DNA from: CAZDXJ01 sp964509475
Lineage (GTDB): Bacteria; Pseudomonadota; Gammaproteobacteria; Methylococcales; Methylomonadaceae
DNA length: 17,396 nt
NCBI GenBank assembly: GCA_964509475.1
Contig: CAZDXJ010000051.1
Coordinates: forward strand, 1-17,396
Reading direction: 5' to 3'
The notes below the pieces were generated by a model that was given only the letters and a program-made list of their open reading frames with translations, was not told the DNA's origin and searched no databases. A program made the position numbers and the translations under genes. Positions 1 through 6,991 of the stretch are shown here, one piece after another; positions within the stretch are counted from its first letter, which is position 1, and each line of letters opens with the position of its first letter.

Positions 1-1174
1 GCCGGAACAGTACTATCTGCGCACCATTTTTCAATCCATCCAGATAATCCGCCCAGCTCTGCATCATTTTCCGCCTTTCATCCAGATATTGGGCACGATT
101 GTAAGCCGCTTTTACATCGTCTCTAGGCACGTGCGCCAGTTGTCGTTCTATTGCATCGCTGTTCCATCCTTGTTCATGTAAAAATGTTGAAGCAATGCTC
201 CTGAAGCCGTGTGCGGTCATGGCGTCGCCAGCATATCCCAATATCCGCAATGCTTTGTTAATTGTGCCATCGCTGATAGGCTTGTCATCGCTTCGGACTG
301 AAGGAAAAACATATTCACTCTTGCCGCTAAAATCCTTCATTTCTTCCAAAATCGCAATCACTTGCGTTGATAACGGTACGATATGTTGAACGTTTGTTTT
401 TGTAACCAAATAACGCCATTCCTTGGTCTCAAAAAATATATCCTGCCATCTCATCTGGCGAATCTCGCCGGGACGCTGGAACAAGTATGGTGAAATTTTT
501 AATGCCCGCTGTACCTGATAAGCGCCGCCATATTGTTCAATATCACGTAACAACTTCTGCACATCATTCGGGTTAATAAGTGCCACCCGGTGTGTCACTG
601 TTTTTTCCGGTATTTGTCGGGCCACCGCTTGGCTTGGGTCATAATCGGTAACGCCATGAACAATGGCATAATCAAATATTGCGCTAATTTCCGCCCGTAG
701 CCGCCCGGCCGTCTCCAGCTTCCTTAAATCAATCAACGGCTTAATGATTTCGTATATATCAGGTGATTTTATATCCTTCATGCCTTTGTCGCCAATTTTT
801 GGGAAAACGTAATTTTCAAACCGCCGTAAGCGTCTCTTATACGTTGCTTCCCTAATGGTCGGCTGTTTTTCTTCAAACCATCGCAAGGCAATATCCTTGA
901 ATGTATTGGCGTCCGCCTTTTTCTTTTGGGCTGGGTCGATACCGTCAGATATTAGTTTTTTGGCGGTATCTCTAATCTGTCTTGCTTCTTTCAATGAAAC
1001 AGTGGGATAAACGCCTATTGCGTAAGTTTTTCGTTTTCCGTGTAGCCGATAATCCAGCCGCCAGTATTTTCCCCCATTGGGTTTGATGAGCAAATACATA
1101 CCTTTTTCATCAGTAAGTTTGTATTGCTTAGGTCTGGGCTTCGCGGCACGGATGGCGGTATCTGTAAGCGGCAT
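1..1174 (-). CDS. Tyrosine recombinase (P4-type integrase), partial at window edge
   Basis: Site-specific recombinase expected to integrate and excise a genomic island at the neighbouring tRNA-Leu gene. The minus-strand frame is open for 391 codons from ATG at 1174 and runs off the left end, so the C-terminus is cut; the family is usually about 400-430 residues, so little is missing. The N-terminal part (about 1-85; LTDTAIRAAKP, YAIGVYPTVSLKEAR) fits the DUF4102 arm-binding domain, residues about 90-185 the core-binding helices, and about 200 onward the catalytic domain. All catalytic residues are visible: R234 in FQRPGEIRQMRW, a probable beta-hairpin Lys K259 (VTKT), H322 and R325 in AHGFRS, H348 (QLAHV) and Tyr nucleophile Y358 (AAYNR). 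It therefore looks functional. No clear Shine-Dalgarno precedes the ATG. An inverted copy of the repeated 8-mer ATACCGTC abuts the start codon, which hints at autoregulation. Confidence 0.93.
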   Translation of the reverse strand, partial: MPLTDTAIRAAKPRPKQYKLTDEKGMYLLIKPNGGKYWRLDYRLHGKRKTYAIGVYPTVSLKEARQIRDTAKKLISDGIDPAQKKKADANTFKDIALRWFEEKQPTIREATYKRRLRRFENYVFPKIGDKGMKDIKSPDIYEIIKPLIDLRKLETAGRLRAEISAIFDYAIVHGVTDYDPSQAVARQIPEKTVTHRVALINPNDVQKLLRDIEQYGGAYQVQRALKISPYLFQRPGEIRQMRWQDIFFETKEWRYLVTKTNVQHIVPLSTQVIAILEEMKDFSGKSEYVFPSVRSDDKPISDGTINKALRILGYAGDAMTAHGFRSIASTFLHEQGWNSDAIERQLAHVPRDDVKAAYNRAQYLDERRKMMQSWADYLDGLKNGAQIVLFR

Positions 1175-1270
1175 GACGGTATTTTTTTGGGTAGTTGAAT
1201 TTATACCGTCATTTATACCGTCATGATACCGTCGCTGTCAATGGATTGTATGAGACATATTAGGACATAA
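1175..1270. promoter_or_regulatory. Iterated 8-bp sites and tandem 10-mers upstream of integrase (candidate operator / attachment arm sites)
   Basis: ATACCGTC occurs as three direct copies at 1203-1210, 1215-1222 and 1226-1233, spaced 12 and 11 bp, about one helical turn. An inverted copy (GACGGTAT) lies at 1175-1182, touching the integrase start codon. Next to them are two tandem 10-mers, TGAGACATAT (1251-1260) and TAGGACATAA (1261-1270), matching at 7 of 10 positions; these resemble the repeated GGACA-type arm sites often seen beside P4-type integrases (from memory). The integrase promoter must lie here. Binding by integrase, an excisionase or a repressor is inference. Confidence 0.55.
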
Positions 1271-1304
1271 AAAAAGCCCTAAGTTGTTGTAACTTAAGGC
1301 TTTT
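1269..1304 (-). terminator. Rho-independent terminator of tRNA-Leu
   Basis: Read on the minus strand, an AAAAGCC arm pairs with GGCTTTT, and the stem continues inward (TTAAGTT with AACTTA and one mismatch) around a short ACAAC loop. The run ends in seven T. It lies 33 bases past the tRNA 3' end in the tRNA direction, and would separate tRNA transcription from the integrase. Confidence 0.75.
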
Positions 1305-1336
1305 GGGATGTTTCGGGACTTCCTGAAACTTATATA

Positions 1337-1423
1337 TGGTACCGAGGGCCGGAATCGAACCGGCACGGTATCGCTACCACTGGATTTTGAATCCAGCGCG
1401 TCTACCAGTTTCGCCACCTCGGC
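1337..1423 (-). tRNA. tRNA-Leu (anticodon CAA)
   Basis: The 87-base minus-strand cloverleaf starts GCCGAGG and ends CCTCGGT-A-CCA, so the CCA is encoded. The anticodon arm CTGGA-TTCAAAA-TCCAG places CAA at positions 34-36, reading UUG codons. The D-arm contains CTGGTAGACGC, the T-arm GCCGGTTCGATTCCGGC is intact, and a long variable arm (GGTA-GCGA-TACC) confirms a class II Leu tRNA. The 3' end faces the integrase, making the 3' half the probable attachment site. The island side is to the left. Confidence 0.96.
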
Positions 1424-1436
1424 AATGCAGTCCGGT

Positions 1437-1465
1437 ATTTTAATTAAAGATTAATGATAAATCCA
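1437..1465 (-). promoter_or_regulatory. Possible tRNA-Leu promoter
   Basis: On the minus strand TAAAAT (1442-1437) lies about 14 bases before the mature tRNA 5' end, with a poor TGGATT 17 bases upstream. The -10 is reasonable but the -35 matches only 3 of 6 bases. The region is AT-rich. Confidence 0.3.
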
Positions 1466-1563
1466 GTTTTTTTTCTGCTTATCTGAAAAATCCGGTTTAT
1501 TTTTGCCGGTAAAGCGTTTTTTTACGCTGTACATTGCAGGATAAGCTGATACTATCGCTTTTT

Positions 1564-2601
1564 ATGAAAAAGAGTGATTTTTATTTTGCGCTGCCTGAAT
1601 CTCTTATTGCTCAACAGCCTCTGGAACAACGTAGTGCAAGCCGGATGTTGGTTCTTGATAGCGGTGGAGAAATTGCCGACAAGCGCTTTTCCGATTTTAT
1701 TGATTTGCTCGATGCAAAAGATTTACTGGTTTTCAACAATACCAAGGTGATTCCCGCACGCTTATACGGTCGCAAACAAACCGGGGGGAAAGTGGAAATT
1801 TTAATCGAGCGGGTACTGGATGACGGACATGCATTGGCTCATATTCGTGCCAGCAAGGCGCCAAAGCCGGGGACATGGATCGAATTGGACGAAGGTTATC
1901 GTTGCGAGATTATAAGTCGGGAACAGGCGTTATTTAAACTGGCTTTCCAATGTGACGGTACATTACATGAATTGCTGGATCAGTTAGGGCATATGCCGTT
2001 ACCGCCTTATATCCGTCGTCAAGATAACGCTCGGGATAGGACCCGTTATCAGACGGTTTTTGCTCATCAGGAAGGAGCGGTTGCTGCACCGACAGCGGGT
2101 TTACACTTTGATCGGGAAATGATGAGCGCGATTGCCGGGAAGGGTATTGAAAAAACCTTTGTTACCTTGCATGTCGGCAGTGGAACCTTTCAACCGGTTC
2201 GGGTCGAGAACCTGGACGATCATGTCATGCATCATGAATACTTTGAAGTTTCCGAAGCTACGGTTGCGGCGGTACAGAGAACCCGGCAGCGGGGCGGTCG
2301 GGTCATTGCCATTGGCACGACGGCGGTTCGGGCATTGGAATCGGCTTCAAGCGGGGGAAAACTGGAAACTTGCCGGGGGGAAACCAATTTGTTTATCACA
2401 CAGGGTTATCGGTTTCAATCGGTCGATGCGCTGTTGACTAATTTTCATTTGCCCGAATCTACATTGTTGATGCTGGTTTCAGCCTTTGCGGGCCGCGAAC
2501 GCATCATGGCCGCCTATCAACATGCGATAAGGCATTGTTATCGTTTTTTCAGTTATGGTGATGCGATGTTTATTGCGCAGGATTGGAGATATACACAATA
2601 A
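1564..2601 (+). CDS. queA: S-adenosylmethionine:tRNA ribosyltransferase-isomerase QueA
   Basis: Transfers and isomerises the ribosyl moiety of SAM onto preQ1-modified tRNA to give epoxyqueuosine, a late step of queuosine synthesis in the cytoplasm. At 345 residues it has the usual family length. Characteristic motifs appear in order: DLLVFNNTKVIPARLYGRK (about 53-71), GGKVEILIER (74-83), APTAGLHF (175-182), TLHVGSGTFQPVRVE (201-215), and TNFHLPESTLLMLVSAF (292-308). I chose ATG 1564 because KKSDFYFALPESLIAQ aligns with the normal N-terminus; a TTG at 1534 would only add ten atypical residues. The Shine-Dalgarno is weak. In many proteobacteria tgt follows queA, but here it does not. The gene is divergent from the tRNA-Leu and marks the conserved chromosome next to the island. 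Confidence 0.96.
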   Translation: MKKSDFYFALPESLIAQQPLEQRSASRMLVLDSGGEIADKRFSDFIDLLDAKDLLVFNNTKVIPARLYGRKQTGGKVEILIERVLDDGHALAHIRASKAPKPGTWIELDEGYRCEIISREQALFKLAFQCDGTLHELLDQLGHMPLPPYIRRQDNARDRTRYQTVFAHQEGAVAAPTAGLHFDREMMSAIAGKGIEKTFVTLHVGSGTFQPVRVENLDDHVMHHEYFEVSEATVAAVQRTRQRGGRVIAIGTTAVRALESASSGGKLETCRGETNLFITQGYRFQSVDALLTNFHLPESTLLMLVSAFAGRERIMAAYQHAIRHCYRFFSYGDAMFIAQDWRYTQ

Positions 2602-2625
2602 TTGTGGATGAAGTTGTGGATAAAA
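2602..2625. promoter_or_regulatory. Two tandem DnaA-box-like sites
   Basis: Directly after the queA stop, a 12-base unit occurs twice in tandem (TTGTGGATGAAG, TTGTGGATAAAA; 10 of 12 identical). The second contains TGTGGATAA (2615-2623), the exact reverse complement of the DnaA consensus TTATCCACA. The first, TGTGGATGA (2603-2611), differs by one base. Function is unknown. Confidence 0.4.
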
Positions 2626-2701
2626 TGGGGGAAAGCCTGCTTGATAGCCGTTTTTATTATATTTTTGCTAAATTGTATTATTTTTGTACAGCTTGTCTTG
2701 T

Positions 2702-2715
2702 GTGATAAGAATCAA
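2702..2715. promoter_or_regulatory. FNR/CRP-like palindrome upstream of the aor operon
   Basis: GTGAT-AAGA-ATCAA matches 9 of 10 conserved positions of the FNR consensus TTGAT-N4-ATCAA. It also contains the CRP half-site TGTGA. It is centred about 177 bases before the ferredoxin start, leaving room for a promoter and long leader, but no convincing -10 sits at the ideal distance. Regulation is inferred from the site and from the anaerobic character of the enzyme family. Confidence 0.45.
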
Positions 2716-2765
2716 TGACTTAGACGGGTTGTTCATTGCATTGCAAGTTTTCCCGGAGCCGGAAT

Positions 2766-2807
2766 AAACGCTTTTGCAGGCAAACCGTATTGTGTGCATA
2801 AGCGTTT
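2766..2807. other. Hairpin in the aor leader region
   Basis: AAACGCTT (2766-2773) and AAGCGTTT (2800-2807) form an 8-bp inverted repeat with a 26-base loop. It lies between the FNR-like box and the ferredoxin start and could fold in a leader transcript. There is no T-run, so it is not a plain terminator. Confidence 0.3.
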
Positions 2808-2885
2808 CAGTTGCGCGGAGTTTGTTTATCCATTTGAATTGTAATCAATAACAATAATTAACCGATTTTTTCAGGAGAACATCGT

Positions 2886-3356
2886 ATGCAAAAATCCTTA
2901 CTCATCGAACCCGAGCAATGTACCGGCTGTTTGCAGTGTGAGCTGGCCTGTTCCTACGCAAAAGAAGGCGTGTTCAATCCGGCAAAATCACGTATCAAGG
3001 TGTTTACATTCCATGAACTGGGCCGGTTTTCCCCTTATACCTGTACCCAGTGCGCCGAGGCCTGGTGTTTGCAGGCCTGCCCTGTGGAAGCGATTGTCGA
3101 TAATGTACGGCTGGGCGCCAAGGAAGTACTCGAAGAAACTTGCGTGGGTTGCAAGGTTTGCACAATTGCCTGTCCGTTTGGCACGATTAACTATAATCCG
3201 GACAGTGGCAAGGTCATCAAATGCGATTTATGCGGTGGCGATCCGGCGTGTGCAAAAACCTGCCCAACCGATGCGATTACTTATGTGGATGCAGGTGCCA
3301 CCGGTTTGTCGAGAATGCGTAAATTCGCTGAACAATCCATCCAGCATTTGACTTAG
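2886..3356 (+). CDS. aorA: Four-cluster ferredoxin-like subunit of aldehyde oxidoreductase (AorA type)
   Basis: Cytoplasmic electron-transfer subunit expected to wire the tungsten subunit encoded next to it to the FAD subunit. Its 156 residues contain 16 cysteines in four 4Fe-4S groups: C12/C15/C18/C22, C53/C56/C61/C65, C86/C89/C92/C96 and C113/C116/C122/C126. This is the HycB/CooF-like polyferredoxin pattern and has the size of AorA of the Aromatoleum AOR. There is no signal peptide or Tat motif. A good Shine-Dalgarno (AGGAG) lies 8 bases before the ATG. It is the first gene of a tight operon, with the large-subunit gene starting 11 bases after its stop. Family membership is certain; the AorA name rests on gene order and cluster count. 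Confidence 0.88.
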   Translation: MQKSLLIEPEQCTGCLQCELACSYAKEGVFNPAKSRIKVFTFHELGRFSPYTCTQCAEAWCLQACPVEAIVDNVRLGAKEVLEETCVGCKVCTIACPFGTINYNPDSGKVIKCDLCGGDPACAKTCPTDAITYVDAGATGLSRMRKFAEQSIQHLT

Positions 3357-3367
3357 GAGGTGTTGAC

Positions 3368-5218
3368 ATGGCCTGGACAAAAAATGTATTACGCGTTGAT
3401 TTAAGCGCCGGCACGTGCCGGAAAGAGCCGTTGAATATGCAATGGGCCCGGTTGTATCTGGGCCAGCGCGGTTTGGCCAGCAAATATCTGGCTGAGGAAG
3501 TTGACCCGAAAGTTGATCCTTTATCGGCGGAGAATAAATGGATTATGGCGACCGGACCCTTGACCGGAACCCTGGCGGCCACCGGTGGCCGCTATTCGAT
3601 CATCACCAAAAGTCCTTTGACCGGCGTGATTGCCTGTTCCAATTCAGGCGGGTTCATTGGTGCCGAACTTAAAAACGCGGGCTGGGATATGATTATTTTC
3701 GAGGGGAAATCGCCGCAGCCGGTTTATTTGTATCTGGAAAATGACAAGGCGGAACTGGTGTGCGCAAAACATTTATGGGGAAAAAGCGTTTGGGAAACCG
3801 ACGCAATGCTGCATCGTGAACATCAGGAACCGTTACTGCGTATTGCAGCCATTGGCCGGGCGGCGGAAAAAGGTTGCCTTTATGCGGCTGTCATTAATGA
3901 TTTGCACCGGGCCGCCGGTCGTTCCGGAGTGGGTACGGTGATGGCGTCAAAAAACCTGAAGGCGGTTGCGGTTCGGGGTACGCTGGGGGTGGGGAATCTG
4001 AAAGATAGCAAACGTTTCATCAAGGCGGTCGAAGCGGGTAAAAAGGTATTGGCGGAGGGGCCGATTACCCATGAAGGCCTGCCCACCTATGGCACCCAGG
4101 TGTTGATGAATGTCATCAACGAAGTGGGGGCCATGCCAACACGTAATATGCGTGAGGTACAGTTTGAGGGAGCGGAAAAAATATCCGGTGAGGCGATGTT
4201 GCAACCGCGGCCCGGTGACAAACGCCCGAACCTGACCACGAACGCCGCTTGTTTTGCCTGCACCATTGCCTGTGGGCGCATATCGACGATTGACAAGGGT
4301 CATTTCTCCATTGCCCACAAACCCGAATATCGGGGAGCATCGGGCGGTCTGGAATATGAATCGGCCTGGGCATTGGGTTCCGATTTGGGTGTTGATGATC
4401 TGGATGCACTGACCTATGCCAATTTTATCTGTAACGAAGACGGTATTGATCCTATCTCATTTGGTTCCACGTTGGCGGCGGCCATGGAATTGTATCAATT
4501 GGGCGCGATTGATGTCTCTCATACCGGTGGTATTGAGTTGGAATTTGGTTCCAGCCAGGCGTTGGTGCAATGCGTGCAATTGACGGCTCGGGGCGAGGGG
4601 TTTGGTTTGGAACTGGGTTTGGGTTCCAGGCGCTTGTGCGAAAAATACGGCCACCCGGAATTGTCGATGACGGTCAAGGGCCAGGAATTTCCCGCCTATG
4701 ATCCGCGTGCGATTCAGGGCATGGGACTGGGGTATGCGACCTCCAATCGCGGTGCCTGCCATTTGCGTGCTTATACCGTAGCTTCGGAGGTCCTGGGAGT
4801 ACCGGAAAAAACCGATCCGCTGACAACGGCGGGCAAACCGGCGATGGTGATTGATTTTCAGAATGCGGCCGCTGCGGTTGACGCATCGGGTTTGTGTGCG
4901 TTTACGACCTTTTCCTGGACAATGGAGGATATCGCACCCCAGATTGATGCCGCTTGCGAAGGCGACTGGAGCCAGGAAAAATTATTGCAGATCGGCGAAC
5001 GCATCTGGAACCTGGAGCGGCAATTCAATCTTGCCGCCGGTATGAGCGCAAAAGACGATACCCTGCCAAAACGCTTGTTAAAAGATGCCGCCAAAACGGG
5101 CCCTGCCAAAGGACGGGTCAATGATCTGCATGAGATGCTGCCGGAATATTATCGCCTGCGCGGCTGGAGCGAAGACGGCGTGCCCCTGCCGGCAACTTTG
5201 CAGCGCTTGTCCTTGTAG
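3368..5218 (+). CDS. aorB: Tungsten-type aldehyde:ferredoxin oxidoreductase large subunit (AorB type)
   Basis: Oxidises aldehydes to carboxylates (and in related bacterial AORs reduces acids back) at a tungsto-bispyranopterin centre in the cytoplasm. The 616-residue length is typical of the AOR family. The N-terminal AFOR domain (about 1-205; ATGPLTGTLAATGGRYSI at 61-78, SNSGGFIGAELK at 91-102) is followed by the helical AFOR C-terminal domains. The 4Fe-4S ligands C295, C298, C302 are seen in AACFACTIACGR and the fourth, C510, in the pterin-binding motif DASGLC (505-510). E331 (LEYESAW) and H465 (ACHLRAY) probably correspond to the acid-base residues near the metal in Pyrococcus AOR. A strong AGGAGGTG Shine-Dalgarno precedes the ATG. 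Tungsten versus molybdenum cannot be read from sequence; the family usually carries tungsten. Confidence 0.94.
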   Translation: MAWTKNVLRVDLSAGTCRKEPLNMQWARLYLGQRGLASKYLAEEVDPKVDPLSAENKWIMATGPLTGTLAATGGRYSIITKSPLTGVIACSNSGGFIGAELKNAGWDMIIFEGKSPQPVYLYLENDKAELVCAKHLWGKSVWETDAMLHREHQEPLLRIAAIGRAAEKGCLYAAVINDLHRAAGRSGVGTVMASKNLKAVAVRGTLGVGNLKDSKRFIKAVEAGKKVLAEGPITHEGLPTYGTQVLMNVINEVGAMPTRNMREVQFEGAEKISGEAMLQPRPGDKRPNLTTNAACFACTIACGRISTIDKGHFSIAHKPEYRGASGGLEYESAWALGSDLGVDDLDALTYANFICNEDGIDPISFGSTLAAAMELYQLGAIDVSHTGGIELEFGSSQALVQCVQLTARGEGFGLELGLGSRRLCEKYGHPELSMTVKGQEFPAYDPRAIQGMGLGYATSNRGACHLRAYTVASEVLGVPEKTDPLTTAGKPAMVIDFQNAAAAVDASGLCAFTTFSWTMEDIAPQIDAACEGDWSQEKLLQIGERIWNLERQFNLAAGMSAKDDTLPKRLLKDAAKTGPAKGRVNDLHEMLPEYYRLRGWSEDGVPLPATLQRLSL

Positions 5219-5232
5219 CCGGGAGGAAGACG

Positions 5233-6483
5233 ATGCATTATGTCATTATCGGCGCCGGCCCGGCCGGGATCGTTGCCGCCGAAACCTTGCGCAAGCGCGG
5301 CCGCGATGCGGATATTACCGTGATTGGTGATGAACCTGAGCCGCCTTATGCGCGCATGGCCTTGCCGTATTATTTGCTTAATGCAATTGATGAGTCAGGG
5401 ACGTATTTAAGGAAAACACAACATCATTTCCAGCATCAGAATATCCACTTGTTGCAGGCCCGGGTTGAGCAAATCGATCCCCGGGCGCATGAGCTTCAGC
5501 TTGATTCCGGGCAGTGTATGAGCTATGACAAACTGTTGATTGCCACAGGTTCCAGGCCATCCCGTCCACCCATAACCGGTATCGACCTGCCCGGTGTTTT
5601 TTCCTGCTGGACTCTGCAGGATGCACGCAATATTGCACAGCGTATTTTCCCGGGCGTGCGGGTGGTGTTAATCGGGGCCGGGTTTATTGGTTGTATCTTG
5701 TTGGAGGCCCTGGTCAAAAAGGGTGCCGCATTGACGATTATTGAAAGTGCCGATCGCATGGTTGCGCGGATGATGAATGCAAGTGCAGGCCGGCTTATCA
5801 AGCAATGGTGTATCGACAAGGGGATTCAGGTATTGACCCAGACCCAGGTGAACGCGATTGAGTGCAGCGGTACACATGAATTATTGCTGAGTCTGGATAA
5901 GGGGTTGGTGCTGGAAGCGGAAATGGTGATTCTGGCGACCGGCGTACAACCGAATGTCGGGTTCTTGCAAGGCAGCAGTATCCAAATCGAACAAGGCATT
6001 TTGATCGATCAGCATATGCAAACCAATATTGCAGACATTTATGCCGCCGGTGATGTCGCGCAGGGCCTGGATTTTTCAAGCGGTGATTTTTCCGTACAGG
6101 CGATACAGCCCACGGCGGTTGAACACGGCCGTATTGCCGCGTTGAATATGACCGGTTCGACAAGTGCCTATCAAGGCGCCATCAATATGAATGTGCTGGA
6201 CACCCTGGGTCTGGTTGCCAGTTCATTCGGTTTATGGCAAGGCGTTGCCGATGGCGACAGTGCCGAACTGTGTTGTCCAGAGCGATACCAGTATTTGCAA
6301 TTGCAGTTTCAGGAGGACTATCTGGTGGGTGCGATCAGTTTGGGATTGACCCAGCATGTTGGCGTATTGCGTGGCCTGATTCAGGGCCGGGTCAAACTGG
6401 GCCGCTGGAAATCGGTATTGCAAAACGATCCGAGCCGGGTCATGGAAGCCTGGCTGGGCAACCGTCTGGTGTTTGCTTCATGA
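5233..6483 (+). CDS. aorC: FAD/NAD(P)H oxidoreductase subunit (AorC type)
   Basis: Pyridine nucleotide-disulfide oxidoreductase fold, 416 residues, expected to pass electrons between the AOR ferredoxin subunit and NAD(P). Motifs in order: FAD-binding GAGPAG (7-12) at the very N-terminus, ATGSRP (104-109), NAD(P)-binding GAGFIG (148-153), ATGVQPN (235-241) and the second FAD motif YAAGDV (270-275). There is no redox-active CxxC disulfide near the flavin, so it resembles the NirB N-terminal or rubredoxin-reductase class, not a thioredoxin or lipoamide reductase. A strong GGGAGGAA Shine-Dalgarno lies before the ATG, 14 bases after the aorB stop. Its stop overlaps the next start (ATGA). The AorC role is inferred from operon order. 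Confidence 0.88.
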   Translation: MHYVIIGAGPAGIVAAETLRKRGRDADITVIGDEPEPPYARMALPYYLLNAIDESGTYLRKTQHHFQHQNIHLLQARVEQIDPRAHELQLDSGQCMSYDKLLIATGSRPSRPPITGIDLPGVFSCWTLQDARNIAQRIFPGVRVVLIGAGFIGCILLEALVKKGAALTIIESADRMVARMMNASAGRLIKQWCIDKGIQVLTQTQVNAIECSGTHELLLSLDKGLVLEAEMVILATGVQPNVGFLQGSSIQIEQGILIDQHMQTNIADIYAAGDVAQGLDFSSGDFSVQAIQPTAVEHGRIAALNMTGSTSAYQGAINMNVLDTLGLVASSFGLWQGVADGDSAELCCPERYQYLQLQFQEDYLVGAISLGLTQHVGVLRGLIQGRVKLGRWKSVLQNDPSRVMEAWLGNRLVFAS

Positions 6484-6728
6484 AAATCGTTTGTAAATTG
6501 TACGCGACATTGATGGCTTATTTGCCGCCGGGGACGCAAGGGCATGCCGTAACGATGGAAGTCAACAACACAAGCGTACAAGAAATCATCGATCATTTTG
6601 CCATTCCCGAACACATGGCTTTTTTGGTGATGCTCAATGGTGTTTATATTCCGCCGGAAGATCGCCCTGTAACCTGTCTGCAAGAAAACGATGTGCTGGC
6701 TGTCTGGCCGAAGGTGGCGGGTGGCTAA
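6480..6728 (+). CDS. aorD: MoaD/ThiS-like sulfur carrier (AorD type)
   Basis: Small beta-grasp protein of 82 residues ending in the diagnostic Gly-Gly (WPKVAGG), which in MoaD is thiocarboxylated to donate sulfur to molybdopterin. Typical fold features are an N-terminal strand (KIVCKLYATLMAYLP), the helix SVQEIIDHF and the strand LVMLNGVYI. I chose ATG 6480 because it forms a 4-base ATGA overlap with the aorC stop and gives the normal length; a much longer reading from 6234 is only out-of-frame aorC sequence. Its place in the operon suggests a dedicated pterin-synthesis partner for the tungsten enzyme, as with aorD in Aromatoleum. No MoeA-like aorE follows. Confidence 0.88.
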   Translation: MKIVCKLYATLMAYLPPGTQGHAVTMEVNNTSVQEIIDHFAIPEHMAFLVMLNGVYIPPEDRPVTCLQENDVLAVWPKVAGG

Positions 6729-6730
6729 GA

Positions 6731-6776
6731 TATACTCTACGCGGTTACGAATACGGAAAATAAAGCAAGCATCGGG
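6731..6776. repeat. Dispersed repeat family R1, copy A
   Basis: Begins TATACTCTACGCGGTTACGA and aligns with the copy at 17333 at 35 of 45 positions. Eight of the ten differences are transitions. It starts 2 bases after the aorD stop. In the opposite strand it reads FIFRIRNRVEY. Confidence 0.65.
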
Positions 6777-6871
6777 ACGAAACGTTTGTCGGAAGCGCCG
6801 GGCTTGCCAGCACATTGTCGATGGTAAAGGTTTGTCAGCAGACACCTGAAAAATTACGGTGCCGGGTAAAC

Positions 6872-6910
6872 GCACCTGCCAGGTGGGCAGACAGGCAGGT
6901 GCTTCTTTCT
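6872..6910 (+). terminator. Probable terminator of the aor operon
   Basis: GCACCTGCC (6872-6880) and GGCAGGTGC (6894-6902) form a perfect 9-bp stem with a 13-base loop. It is followed by TTCTTTCT, a weak T-rich tail. It lies about 145 bases past aorD. Confidence 0.45.
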
Positions 6911-6991
6911 GATGGACAATTCATTTCTGATATTTAACACATTATTTACAAACGTATCCTGAGATCTTTCATACAATCTGAAACGTAACGG

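Noticed and set aside
1337..1423. G1-U72 wobble at the tRNA-Leu acceptor end, taken as a scar of integration
   Set aside because: Several ordinary bacterial tRNA-Leu genes, for example E. coli leuU, also end in GGTACCA opposite a 5' G, so it is not abnormal.
1534..1563. Longer queA start at TTG 1534
   Set aside because: The added ten residues do not match the family N-terminus, while ATG 1564 gives the standard beginning and length.
2834..2848. Second FNR-like site TTGAA-N5-ATCAA
   Set aside because: The half-site spacing is five instead of four, and it lies only 38 bases from the ATG, unsuitable for activation.
5221..5238. Nearly identical initiation regions of aorC and narK (both AAGACGATGCAT)
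   Set aside because: Only 12 bases are shared and the flanks differ; chance convergence around a Shine-Dalgarno and start codon explains it.
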